The position numbers and the translations under genes were made by a program. The notes under the pieces were generated by a model that was not told the DNA's origin, made no database searches, and saw only the letters and a program-made list of their open reading frames with translations. A stretch of 64,000 nucleotides of DNA from Grammothele lineata. Its lineage: Eukaryota > Basidiomycota > Agaricomycetes > Polyporales > Polyporaceae. The stretch lies in NCBI GenBank assembly GCA_002150815.3, contig NDFF03000040.1, positions 1 to 64,000 on the forward strand. The letters run 5' to 3'. Positions 32,395 through 43,080 of the stretch are shown piece after piece; positions within the stretch are counted from its first letter, which is position 1, and every line of letters begins with the position of its first letter.

Positions 32395-35300
32395 CTATTC
32401 ATCCTCCAAGTCTACTTCTTCTTCATCCGGCTCATTCATTCCTCCCATATCGCCAATCTCCATTCCCAGCTTGTCCGCTGCAAAGTGCACATTATCGTGG
32501 GCCACGGACGCATCAATGTGAGGAAGGCTGGGGCATGGAATCATGGCGACGCAGGAGACGATGGATTTGACATCAATTACTGTGAGTCCATGGTGCGGTC
32601 CAGGTTTGCAACATGCCCATACGACCCCGGAAGACTTCTGGAGCAGATCTTCATTCGGTGGGCCATATTGCGACACTAGTGCGAGTGTGCGTAGGGTTCC
32701 TGATACTGTGCACTGGAAGTAGTACCTAACTTCGGCATAGTTGAAACGGCCAGAAGTGGACTCAGTTGGGAGATACTATTGAACATTTACGTCGGTAAGA
32801 CATTGATATCGCATGCATCCGCCTGGTACTCACCTTCACATTCCTCGCAATTCTAGTCATACCATTTGCGACTTCCTTCCACGCAGAGCGGCAGATTTGT
32901 CCATTTGGCAACCGACATCGCCCCCATCTTCGAACACAGCTCTGCATACTCTCCACCCAAATTTGGCGCGCCTCTTCGGTGCCGACTAGCCTCTCGAAGT
33001 ACCGCAGAACTACAATGTCCTCGTGGTCTTCGACGCTTTGCGGCCCCTCTTGCCGTGGGTGGAGCAGAGTATAGCCGTCACCAAGGTCGCACCGTGGCAC
33101 ATATGGAGAGGGAGGTTTGAGTGACTCGTCGAGTACGGGGTACATGGCCTTGAGGACATTCAGTTGCGCGCGTCGTAAGGCCCGCTGGGCTAGATTTTCG
33201 TAAGGACGCGAGGGTTGTCGTATCTCCGCTCCTAAATCACCAATAGTACGCTCCATTGTGAATTGCGATGTGCAGATCAGAGGGCCGATGCGAAGTGTTT
33301 CGGAGGGAGTGTGGGTGAGGGAGTGGATGCACTGGGGTACAAAGTGCATGCGAGAAACCTTGCGCCGGACATAGATGACTTCATAATCGTGGGCGAAGGT
33401 CGAAAGGAGGATGTGAGCTCGAACTCGTTGCGCGGCCACAGATTCTGGTTGATAGATAATACGAACCCCTGCCACGAGCATGCAAAAATTGCACCAGTAC
33501 AACTCAGGGAGTACAGTATACAGAAGCGCGGGCGCGAGGCAGTAAAACCATGTCAGAAATTCCCAACATTTGTAACCGCTCGAGACCTTCTCTGCAGGGT
33601 TCCGTGGGGGACGATCAAATGAGCCGGGAAGGTAGTGCTTTGCAGCCGCAACGAGGGCACCGTGAGTTGTCCACGTTTCGCCAACAAGTACACTCCAGTC
33701 CCACTGTTCAGGAGAGTCGCCGTTATGAGTGTCGCACTCCATAGTACCTCGCCACAACTTCAGTAGAAGATCAGTGATGTTCAGGCCACACAGGTGCATG
33801 ATGTCACCAGGGAAGAGACGCGGAACCGCTAGTGTGTGTGCCGGTGAGAGACCGAGAAATATGCTCGGTTTTGCAATGCCCGTATCGAGACGACGTTGCT
33901 CGTAGTTTGATAGAGATGTTGCACCACGAAGCCTTGTTAGATCGGTTTGGTAAGCCTGAGGAGAAGCCTCGGGGTTGATGGAGACATTGAAGTCGTCCTG
34001 ATCACATCCCTTCTCGGCGTAATTGAACGGTTTGAGACAGATGGAATAGTAATGGGATCCCCTAGGCTTTCGTCGGCCGTGACGCCCACAGCGATGGCGG
34101 CATCCGTGTTTGCCGTGATGACTGACATAGCCTGTCATGTCGGGGGCACCTATAGCATCGGCCTCGGCTAAGAAGACGAAGGGGCGGGAAACGAAGCGGC
34201 AGAGTCGTTTGGCATCCCAGATGACCAAGCCTTCGTTCTGGAGCGCGGCAATGTGCTGAAACCCAGGGTAGAGGAATGATTCCATATATTTCGGCTTGGA
34301 CGGACCGGGGACGATCGCACCGGGCAAAATAAACTTCTTCTTGTATCGCTTGTCCGGAGACACGTCAGCCAAGATCCATATATATATCCAGCAGTTTGAA
34401 GCCTTGTTCGCGTAGAGCTGTGCGCCATCCATAGAGAAGATAAGCACCACATCATCCTCTCCAATACATCCTTGGTCGCAGGCTTCCCAGAAGTCACTAC
34501 CTGCGTAGATGTCGTCAATGCGATCGATATTGCCATGTGCGGCCCTCAGCTTGTCAAGTAATGTCGGCATAACGCGCTGGCGGTGGCGCATATCGTAGGC
34601 TCCCTCGGGTGAACGGAAGCGAGCCTGGATTTGTGGTCCTGCGGGGAACGTGGCGAACTGACGGCGAGACTTCTTCACAGCACGTTCGGCGGGGTCGTAG
34701 CGCGCCGTTGCGGAACCACTCTCCGTGCAGTGCAGACACTCTGTGTGATCTTGATAGGGGCCAGTATATGCCATGCATGAATTGGGACACATGTCGTGGA
34801 TGATGGCACTGACACCTGTGATCTCCTCGAGCTTCTTCTTGATCAGGTATAGAGAGGGGATGTCGTCTTCCGGGTGTCGCTTGAGTATTGCATCACGGTT
34901 AGCAGTGTAGCGTTCGTCTGAATTCGCGATGAGGAGGCGGAAGGCGAGCTCCTCGTCTGGAGTAAGGGTAATCGTCTCAGAAATGGGGTCCTGTAAGCGA
35001 GCTAGAGAGCTCTCATCGAGATTCGAGTCCTCGAGGCTCGGGCTGTTGCGGAGCATATTGATGAATGCTTGCGTACTGTCGATTTGGGGTATGCCCGTAG
35101 GAGGTAGCGGAACGAACGCCTCTTGCCGCGCAGAAGCACCAGCGCTTCCACTAGGTGCTGGGTCGGGATGCGCAGAGCTGTCGCTCTCATTAGCAAGTGA
35201 CGGGGGTCCACCGGGACGAGAGAGAGCTGTATCGGGCGAGAAGAAATCCTCGCTGGAGCCACCATAGTCGATCGGAGGCATTTGGGGCGATACCTGGCAG

Positions 35301-35724
35301 CATCAAACCGAAGACAGTGAGCCGTAGCGTACAAACGGATTCAACCTAAACGCACCGGCTGGTGACGGGAATCTGAGTACTCTCCTGCCGCGGCGGACAT
35401 TGGGGCACTCAGATGTGTGGTCTCTGTTCGAGCGCGAATGGTCTCCCGATCGTTGGTGATGTTATCTCCAGTCGGTGCGGGTCTCTTACGAGGGTTCTGC
35501 TGGGCACGCTGGCGGGGGAGCATATAAGATGGGTGGGGCGGTGGAACATGTCCGTCTTGAATATGAGTTTCACGAGCTTCCAGGTGACGATACCATGTGC
35601 GAGAAGAAACAAATGAATTCCCTGAGCGAGCCCGACATTCTAGACACCCGCAGAAGTACTGGCCAGGCGGCTGTGGGAGAGGTGGATCGGGAGCCAGTTG
35701 GGGCTTTCTCGCACTAGAACTCAT
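32395..35724 (-). CDS. Tnp2-type transposase (CACTA/EnSpm superfamily)
   Basis: Three exons. Exon 1 (35724 to about 35360) encodes FCGCLECRARSG and SRTWYRHLEARE, a Cys-rich N-terminus usual in fungal Tnp2 proteins. After an intron (GTGCGT...GCCAG) the long exon runs from VSPQMPPIDYGGSSEDFF to about 32834, and a last exon from YLPTESTSG ends at 32395. Conserved blocks are IHDMCPNSCMAYTGPY with two further Cys (a zinc knuckle), LIFSMDGAQLYANKASNCWIYIWI with a candidate catalytic Asp, FLYPGFQHIAALQNEGLVIWD, and FTMERTIGDLGAEIRQPS. The C-terminus has YGPPNEDLLQKSSGVVWACC and VIDVKSIVSCVAMIP. I found no in-frame stop or frameshift, so the protein could be active. It cuts and pastes CACTA-type elements. 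Confidence 0.88.
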
Positions 35725-36082
35725 TCTCTAAATGCAACGCAATTACGTCAGCAACGTAAACGAAGTACCAAGAACATAGCGTACCTGATAGCTCTCTTGC
35801 CCGCGAATATCCCCGGTGCGTGAAGGAGAGGCTCAGTGGAACTTGTAGAACGGTGGCTCGAGCGCGCGCAGACCGTGGAGAAACAACAAAACGTATTACT
35901 CGCAAGTGCATTGATACATGATTCCGACGCTTTTCCAGGGCATGCTATCTAGGACATGCGATATGAACAAGATACAGTCGGTCGCACATGTAGTCGTTCG
36001 AAACGAAGTGAAATAGGCGCCGACCCGCGCATCATTCGTCAGAATCCGACCGGTTCCGCGCCGGCGCAGCACGCGCTTAGAT

Positions 36083-36094
36083 TTATTCGACAGT
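36083..36094 (-). repeat. Right candidate terminal inverted repeat
   Basis: TTATTCGACAGT, the inverted partner of 26606-26617. The next base makes the outer end read CACTG on the minus strand. Confidence 0.35.
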
Positions 36095-37392
36095 GTTCCA
36101 CCGTTCACCAGGTCGTTTTGACTGGGGCTCAGAAGTGCCACTCAATCTTTTCTGATTCCCACCAGTGCTCTCTTCCAGCACAACACCCCCCTCCGCCAGC
36201 CTGTCGCGTGCATCATTCCGCACACCTCCATGGCACCCGTCGACCTGCCCAGACGCTACCGCCGTCTAGATTTCCAGCCTGCCATACATATTTCCAGATC
36301 TCTCGCTGCGCACTCATCAGGTGGTTCGCGCTCACTGCCTTTCACCTCAAGTCCGATACCGAAAGTCCAGGCTACGTGGACGACCTCCCAGCCAATCATT
36401 CTGCACCCAGCGCTCACCGTCTCTTACTGGCGGGGCTTTCGAGCAGCCTTCGACAGCCCCTCGACCCTCCATCCTTTCATAGCCCCCCCGTAGCTTCGAT
36501 AGCGCGGTAGCCCTCTCGCGCCCATGTGCATCCGCCCGCGAACGTCCTATCCGTCAGGCTCGCCTCGCGCGGATTCTCTCGTGCATCAACTTCGGCCGAT
36601 ATCCAGAAGGCCGTAGAAGGCCGCTCCGAACAAACCTCGCGGCGGACGACTCTTTCCGCACCTTCCACTGCCCCGCAGCCTCCTATAGCCACATGAATGC
36701 CACCGCCCGCGCTCTTCGCGCGCTTGTGCTCGTAGAGGATGAACACTTGGCGCGTCGCTGAGGCAATGTCCACACCCTGGACGAGTTCCGTAAAGTACAC
36801 CCTCGTTCACACTCCACTCGCAAGGCCTGCGCCGCTGCCCCCACCAGCATCTGGACCTGTGGCCCATCAAGACCTGGTATCGCTGAGCGTTTCTGCTTCG
36901 GGTGAAGTCTACTACTCAGTTCAAGTTCCTGCTCCACAAGCTACGACGGTCGCAGCCTCATGACGATTTCTGTCGTACGCGCCCATCAGTCTGCGCTGAC
37001 ATCTGCGTCAGGTAGGTCAGCGCGGACTGAACGTCATCGTGATAACGGTCGTGGCTCGACCGCCGTGCGGTCTCGCGCAAGGTGCGTCGTGGTCAAATCG
37101 TGGTCGGCGTTTGACGGCTTTCGCATGGCTGTATGCGACATTTTTCTCAGGCTCGCCCAAGCTGGAATCCCTATTGGCCTTCTCCATGCTTGGTCACCGT
37201 AACGCGGTGGCGTTAGGCTCGGACGAAGTTGACGAACGACCGTTGACAAGAGACCGACGTTTGTTTATGCCCGTTCTAGACCTCCGTGCACGTGCAAGTC
37301 CCGGATCAACGAGCTGGGCATTGGGCTTTCTCCGACATCTCGACTGTCGATAGGAGATGCTTGTCGGTGACCGATCAGGTACGCTACAGACG

Positions 37393-37420
37393 AATCAGCC
37401 TTTGCGGACAAAGGCTGATT
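37393..37420. repeat. Perfect 12-bp hairpin
   Basis: AATCAGCCTTTG, loop CGGA, CAAAGGCTGATT: a perfect 12-bp stem with a 4-nt loop. It may be a remnant of a small inverted-repeat element or a footprint. No gene uses it visibly. Confidence 0.6.
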
Positions 37421-37490
37421 TACATGGCTCACGGATGCGGCTATGCTCGTAGGTAGTGTTTGTCATGTTTTGCGCTATACGAAGGCGTTT

Positions 37491-38196
37491 TCTCGAGTAA
37501 TTGATACTCCGCCATCGTTCGGGCATCTAACGTTGCTCGCTTGGCCACTGTTCGGCTCGGTGATCCTTGCGATACGGTGTGCACGAGACGATCCCACCGG
37601 ATAGTAGCATGTGGCCTGCACTGAAACAGTAGCTCGGATGCCAGTTGGCCAGCCCGAGTTCGAGATATTTCGAGGACATGTCGGATTCTGCCGGGGCATC
37701 TCTCGTGGACGCGTCTAGGCCTTTGGACTCAGAAGGAGACTTTCTAGGACATTTGGTTTGCCCGAAGTGCCTCGGTGGCAATTGGTTTTGCAGACATTTT
37801 GGTTCTACACTACCGTCTGTGGCTGCATCTGGAAACTGGCAACATCTGCGACACCCTCAACCCTGTTCCGTGTCTCGGAACGCGGGAGCTTGGCTCCGTG
37901 GAACAATCGACCGTGCCCGGTCAACCGTCAGAACGTAACCAGCAGAACTTTGGGATTCAACTGATGCAGATTGATCGTGGCGAGATTCAGAGCGTGGTCC
38001 CCTGCGCTCTGTGAGCGCAAACGTTCTGGAGCAGCATCGCTGCTGTTGTGCAGAGTAATCGTACGCAGGGAGGATTCGGTTTCCGTAAATTACTCCAAGT
38101 CCAGGACAGTAGGACGTTCCGGCAGGCCGGTGACAAGGAATGGAGTCTTCCTGATCGTCGCCAGATTGTTGCATAGTCGTTGGTCTATTTCCGAGG
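37491..38196 (-). pseudogene. Possible decayed gene, family unknown
   Basis: One minus-strand frame stays open for about 700 bp apart from four stops (one TAA, one TGA, two TAG). It reads like protein in places (FLVTGLPERPTVLDLE, SLRTITLHNSSDAAPERLR, ALNLATINLHQLNPKVLLVT). Stretches of the other two minus-strand frames are also open, so chance cannot be excluded. It may be a dead continuation of the gene starting at 38632. Confidence 0.2.
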
Positions 38197-38225
38197 CCCA
38201 TGCTATACTACGTAGTAAGAGATAT

Positions 38226-38632
38226 ACTTACGCAGATGGCTCGAATTCGTTTGGTCCTGTTTGGCCCCGGCGCCTGCGTCCACCTCTGGCCTCGTAGTCG
38301 TCGCTCTGGGGGTCTCCAGGTACGGGGTGCAGGGCGAGGGCATCGAGAAGAACAGGCCCGTTCAAAGGCGCATACATCTTCGCGACGACGAAGGCGATGG
38401 TATTATCGGGGTGGGGACTGTCGAGAGGGGGGCTGTAGATACGAAGCTCCGCGGGTAAAGAGTGGTTGTCGGCGCATTGGATGGTGGTGCTGTAGAAGTA
38501 ATACCAAGTAGAACCGGGGTTGGTACTCGACTGGGAGGAGGACGAGGGGGGCGCGGCCGTCTTGGGGACGGCGATGCGTCTGGCGGACGCGAGAGCCAAG
38601 AAGCCAAAAAGGATAGAAGTCGCGTTGGACAT
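38226..38632 (-). CDS. Hypothetical protein, 5' part only supported
   Basis: Starts MSNATSILFGFLALASARRI, a hydrophobic but not clearly secretory N-terminus. It continues STWYYFYSTTIQCADNHSLP, IYSPPLDSPHPDNTIAFVVA and YAPLNGPVLLDALALHPVPGDPQSDDY. The PGDP.SD.YE ending resembles a group of mushroom proteins of unknown function that I know only by pattern. A strong 5' splice site (GCGTAAGT) follows at 38226, but I found no convincing next exon: the downstream DNA looks decayed. The gene may therefore be truncated. No function is proposed. Confidence 0.4.
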
Positions 38633-39594
38633 GGGAGGGAAAGAAAAGCTGGGGGAGGCGGGAACGGTTGAAGGGGCGGGAGTGAGCGCGGGACACGGAC
38701 GTAGATAAGGGCGGACGGGCGGGTAAGGGAGGACTGGAAGACAAAGACGATGGGCGGCGAAAAACAATAGGAAAGTGAGACATTGGGGACGACATGAACA
38801 TTGGGACCAAGCGTAGGGACACGGTGGAGCAGGGGCAAGCTGTTCTAAACTATGTAGGTCAGGCGTGCTGTGCGCGCGCGTGTCTGTCATGGGGGGCGGG
38901 GAAGCGTACGAGTGCGCGGTGTGATTCAGGATGGGTCCACTGGCGCGGAGGAATGTGCAGGACGTGTTCGCGAGGTACTAGACGGCGTAGGGGGAGTCGG
39001 GACTAGTAGGCAGGTCGGGTGGCAGACGCTGACGATGGCGAGGACTGGGCGGTTTTGTACCGTGGTGTGGAGAGTGAAGGGGGCGATGGCGGCGAGGAGA
39101 CACAGAGGTGGGGAGGGAGCTCTGAGGGGTTTGAGAACGACAATATCGAGCGAGCAGTGAGACATGTCGTCATGTGGTGTTACTGGAATGTCTTGTTACT
39201 TCTGTACCCGTCAGAGTCTGCCGAGTATGATCTGCGTTATGGTCATAGGAGGTTACGCTTCACATCATGCGTCTATGCCAAACTAAGCGTGCGTAATTTT
39301 CGCGTTCTAGCCCGCCGAGCGCAGCAGCAGTGCTTGCTGCGGCGTGGATAACGACAGACGTTGCTATAAGAAGTAGCGAGTGCTATGGTGCACGTGATGT
39401 GGGGCGTTGGACACCGAGCCGCGGTGGTGTGTCGCTCTGGAAGTTCTCTACCGCCTCTCGCCTCGCCCACTCTCTGCTCTCGAGTCCCCTTTGCACCCTA
39501 GACCTAATCATCTCACGTCCCAAGCACCCTTGGATCGCATTCCTTGCTCGAGCCTTCTACGCCCGCCGCTCTCCCCGCTTTAACGCCCGTCAGG
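38633..39594. promoter_or_regulatory. Divergent promoter region, about 960 bp
   Basis: It separates the minus-strand hypothetical gene from the plus-strand PI-PLC-like gene. The left half is G-rich on the plus strand, and the right half is C/T-rich near 39440-39590, just before the PI-PLC-like start. No gene or discrete site was found. Confidence 0.35.
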
Positions 39595-41145
39595 ATGAGG
39601 CTGCCCACGCAGCTCGCAACGCCGGCCGTTCTTTCCCTTCTCTTCGGCTTCCCTGCAGGAGCGTTTAGCTCTGCAGCGACCCGAAGGGCCACCACATGCA
39701 ATGGACACTCTGAGGTGCGCTCTCACGCCATATATCCGGCATCTGTGGCCTCATGTACGAGTGGGCCAGCTCTGTGATCGGAGTTTCGGGAACGTCACCT
39801 TTGTGGGCACTCACGATTCATACGCCGTTGGGACCGGAAGCCGTGAGTTGCCCCAGTTCTACCACCACGCTGCCACTCATCTTTCCGGTTGTTCCCCAGT
39901 ATTCGTCAACCAGGACTACGACAGTGCGTTAAATGCAGCCCGCCCTTCTTCTGGCTGACACTGGTTGCTAGTCACGCAGCAGCTGAATGATGGTGTTCGT
40001 ATGCTGCAGTCCCAGGCCCACAATAAGAGTGGTACGATCCATCTTTGCCATACGAGCTGTGTATGTCAACATATCTCCGAGTGCCGGTGAACGTGAGACT
40101 GACGCCAATCCGACGCTGGACAGAGCTTGCAGGATGGCGGTTCGCTGGAGGATTACTTAACCAAGGGTATGTTCAGACCGACATTGACCTCGTGTGCAGG
40201 TGCTGATTATCCGTACCAGTCAAAAACTGGATGGACGACAACACGAACGACGGTGAGTGGAACGGACCTAAAACATGATTTTACAGGGCACTCAGGTCAT
40301 TCGCTACCGCCCAGTCGTATCTCTCCTGATTGTCAACTCCGACAACCTCGCGCCGTCGCAATATGCATCAGTATTTCAGTCGGTTGGCCTCGACACCATG
40401 GCGTACTCGCCTACCTCATCGAACCTCACTGCGAGCGCATGGCCTACTCTCGGGGAGCTCATCGACGATGGCAAGCGTCTTGTTGTCTTCCTGTCTACTG
40501 AGGCCGACTTCTCTTCGGTCTCTTACCTCATTGATGGTGAGTGCTCTCCCGGAGATAGGTATCAGGACTGACGATGTTCGTTCAGAGTTCACGAATGTAT
40601 GGGAGACTGCATATGATGTCACGGACACGACATTTGATTGCAACGTCAACCGTACGAATGGAGACACTAGCACGCAGATGTATCTCATCAACCACTTCCT
40701 GGACAAACTCGTCGCTGGCGTCCCCGCGCCCGATCCTGACCATGCTGACACGACGAACGCCGTGAGCGGCGTCGGCTCCCTTGGCGTTCAAGTCGAGACT
40801 TGTTCCGCTCAGTACGGCCGAAACCCCAATTTTATGCTTGTCGACGTGAGTGGGGGCGCTGCACTGTTTTTCGCGATGTTCTCGGCTGATATTGTTTTGT
40901 AGTTCTATGAATATGGCAATGGCTCGGTCTTCCAGGTTGCGGCTGATGCCAACGGAGTGACGTATAGCCCGGCGACCGCGGTTGCGACTCCAAAGACGGG
41001 CTCGGACTCGAGCTCGAGCTCGACCGCTAGCTCGACCGTCACGTCCAACAATGGCGCTTTTGGCCTCCGGATTGTCCCAGCGCAGGTCGTCGCCGCGGTG
41101 ACCGTGGCTGGAGGAATGGCTCTTGGGGCACTCAGTTTGCTCTAG
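39595..41145 (+). CDS. PI-PLC X-domain-like protein, secreted and GPI-anchored
   Basis: The start MRLPTQLATPAVLSLLFGFPAGAFSS is a signal peptide. Spliced exons then give LCDRSFGNVTFVGTHDSYAVG, where the His is the expected first catalytic residue. DITQQLNDGVRMLQSQAHN and GTIHLCHTSC follow, with the second His. Later parts include VSLLIVNSDNLAPSQYASVF, LGELIDDGKRLVVFLSTEAD and PNFMLVDFYEYGNGSVFQVA. The C-terminus is Ser-rich and ends in a hydrophobic tail (VVAAVTVAGGMALGALSLL), a GPI-anchor signal. There are about eight short introns. The fold is that of bacterial-type phosphatidylinositol phospholipase C without the calcium-binding parts. Whether it is active is not known. It probably sits on the cell surface. 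Confidence 0.85.
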
Positions 41146-41478
41146 AACGTTAGAATGCTGGACATTTTCGCCCATGGACTTTCGGACTATCCCATAGCAC
41201 CATGTGTACATTCATCGGACGATCTTGCTTACAGCAGGCCAACGGCCTTAATGTCATGTCGCTCCTTGTCTCGCATACAATGCGCCTCGGACTCGGCCCG
41301 CCTTGTTTCTCTGCGCGTGCAAGAAAGACGAGGAAGAAGACAAGAAGAGCGGCCAGGCGCGCCACGCGTGTGCGAGCAGCCGGCGTTCGGGGCGACCGGA
41401 GCGAAGGGCCTGCAACAGCGCAACGCTGTGGCTCGTCGCGCGCCCGCTGCTCTCCTCCCCTCCGTCTCCTTTCGCAGC
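41146..41478. promoter_or_regulatory. Short intergenic region before the zinc-finger gene
   Basis: 333 bp with the 3' UTR of the PI-PLC-like gene and the promoter and leader of the next gene. No coding signal in phase with either gene. Confidence 0.35.
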
Positions 41479-42777
41479 ATGAGCTTCCAAAACTTCAGGT
41501 TGCCCCCGCCCGGTCCCCAGCACGGCTTTTCTGACCTCGACACCCCGCCGCACTCGGCGCTTTCAGGCCCGTCGTCGTCACTCACGCCCCCTTTTGCGCA
41601 ACTCTCGAGCGACTCGACGACGCGCGTGCAGTCGCCTTCCGCTCAAACCAATGGCGGGAGCGGGTCCGCGTACGCAGACAACACGCGTAAGGGGCTGTAC
41701 GGCTCCGGCGACGCGGATGACCGCTATACGCTCGTCTTCGCGTCGATGGATGCTTTCGAGGCGTGGCGCCGGCGCGAGGAGGAGGAGAAGATGGTCGAGT
41801 TCGTCAAGGGCGACACGCACGCGTCCAAGGCGGTCCCGCCGCGCTTTAAGGAGCACACTAAGCTCGTCTGTGGTCGCCACTCACGCGGAGGGCGCAAGAA
41901 GTACGTCAAGAAGTATCCAGATAGGGTCCGTAAGGTCCCTAGCAGAAAGGTGCGTCGCTCCGCTCCGTCTTGCGCCCGTTCTCGGAGAGCCAGCTAGTTT
42001 TTGGCTTGGAGTGCAAGAGATATTAGAGGAGCTAACAAGGGATAGGTAGCTTGAGGGGGTTGGGTGTCCTGCGTCGATCAGTTACAAGACATACTTCGAC
42101 ACTGAAGAGGTCAGGGCTTGCTGTGAGTTTGTTGCATGTCCTTCTCTGCTTGATTCATCTCTGACCCTGTTCTTAAAGACATTTCAGAGCACTCGCACGA
42201 TATTGGACCCGCCAACCTTCCGTTCACGAAGCGCGGCCGGAAGGCGCAGGCAGAGATGGAGGCACGAGCGGCCGCAGAACGGCCTCGGGGCCGACCCCGC
42301 AAGGAGCGCACTCAGGATCCCGAGCAGTCCATGAGCCCGCAGCCTGCGTCGTTTATGGACGATGACCCCAACGGTATCGCGGGACCCTCATCCGCGTCTG
42401 TAGTCATGCCCCAACCAGTTCCCCAGCCGGTCCCGCCGCCGCCGCCTCCGCCTCAGATGGACGAGCCACAGGGTTTTCAGACGGCGATATCAATGCTTGC
42501 GCCACTTCCTTCTATGGGACAGATGCAACCGACGTCGGTCGACATTTCGCAGGAGCGATGGGATCGAATGGGCGTGCTCTTCCAGAGCATTCGCGATCAT
42601 GCACGCTCGTTCGAGTTCCCCGCGCCGTCTGTCGCCGCGCTCGAGAGTGTGCTCATCCGGCTGTACCTGGAGAGTCCTATTGGAGGCGCGATGGCACCGC
42701 AGGGAGTTCCGCAGATGGATGGCATGCATGGGATGGGGGCTCCGTCCATGGACGGGAGCCATCATGGAGGGACATAG
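41479..42777 (+). CDS. FAR1/GCM/WRKY-like zinc-binding protein with AT hook
   Basis: Starts MSFQNFRLPPPGPQHGFSDL. Three exons join in phase (41479-41949, about 42050-42119, and about 42180-42777). A compact domain spans the introns: YTLVFASMDAFEAWRRREEE, then LVCGRHSRGGRKKYVKKYPD, GVGCPASISYKTYFDTEE and CYISEHSHDIGPANLPFTKRGR. Two Cys followed by His-x-His match the C-C-H-H zinc site of the FAR1/GCM1/WRKY fold, a DNA-binding fold often derived from Mutator-type transposases. An AT hook (RPRGRPRKERT) and a Pro-rich region follow. I infer a nuclear DNA-binding protein, perhaps a domesticated transposase domain; its targets are unknown. Confidence 0.72.
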
Positions 42778-43080
42778 ATCATGGACACTAGTTGTAACAT
42801 TCACGTCGATACCTGCGCTCGTAATACCTTTAATATGTACGACTAGCGCTTCATCCAGAACCAGCGGCAACACTGTAATTTAGCTATGTACTTGCCGTCT
42901 GTCTTGCACAACGCCGTGCGTATATATCCTGTATGCTACGCAACAGCATGGGAACCATGCTGTGTGCGGAGCCTCGGGCCGCGGATGAAGAAAAGTGGGT
43001 TCTGGCGCTCGGACCGTTTGTTTCGACTCCTTGGTCTCTAGCTCCCAGCCTTCCCCCGCCTGTCCGCTCTGTCAAGAGTC
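42778..43080. promoter_or_regulatory. Intergenic region before UTP11
   Basis: 303 bp containing the 3' UTR of the zinc-finger gene and the UTP11 promoter. The last 100 bp before the ATG are C/T-rich. No other feature. Confidence 0.35.

Larger units (their letters stand above)
26605..36095. mobile_element. Candidate CACTA-type (Tnp2) DNA transposon, about 9.5 kb
   Basis: Between these points lie an intact Tnp2 transposase gene (32395-35724, minus), a companion-type gene (27324-29505, minus), a small coiled-coil gene (29755-30428, plus) and an unknown gene (30457-31843, minus). ACTGTCGAATAA at 26606-26617 is repeated exactly in inverted orientation at 36083-36094. With one more base the right end reads CACTG and the left TACTG, close to the CACTA ends of this superfamily. 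ATTCGACA occurs again at 26747-26754 and 26830-26837, like subterminal transposase-binding motifs. No clear 2-3 bp target duplication is visible, so the ends are tentative, but the presence of a Tnp2 element is firm. Confidence 0.45.
36096..38225. other. Gene-poor region with decayed sequence
   Basis: About 2.1 kb without a supportable gene. Short frames on both strands show no domain. It contains a perfect hairpin (37393-37420) and a decayed-looking minus-strand frame (37491-38196), listed separately. Confidence 0.35.

Noticed and set aside
26605..36095. Complete proof of transposon ends
   Set aside because: No matching 2-3 bp target-site duplication is visible next to the 12-bp inverted repeat, so the boundaries are offered only as a candidate.
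36900..36960. tRNA-like B-box word near 36915-36940
   Set aside because: A GTTCAAGTTCC word is present, but no A box or cloverleaf stems could be found around it.
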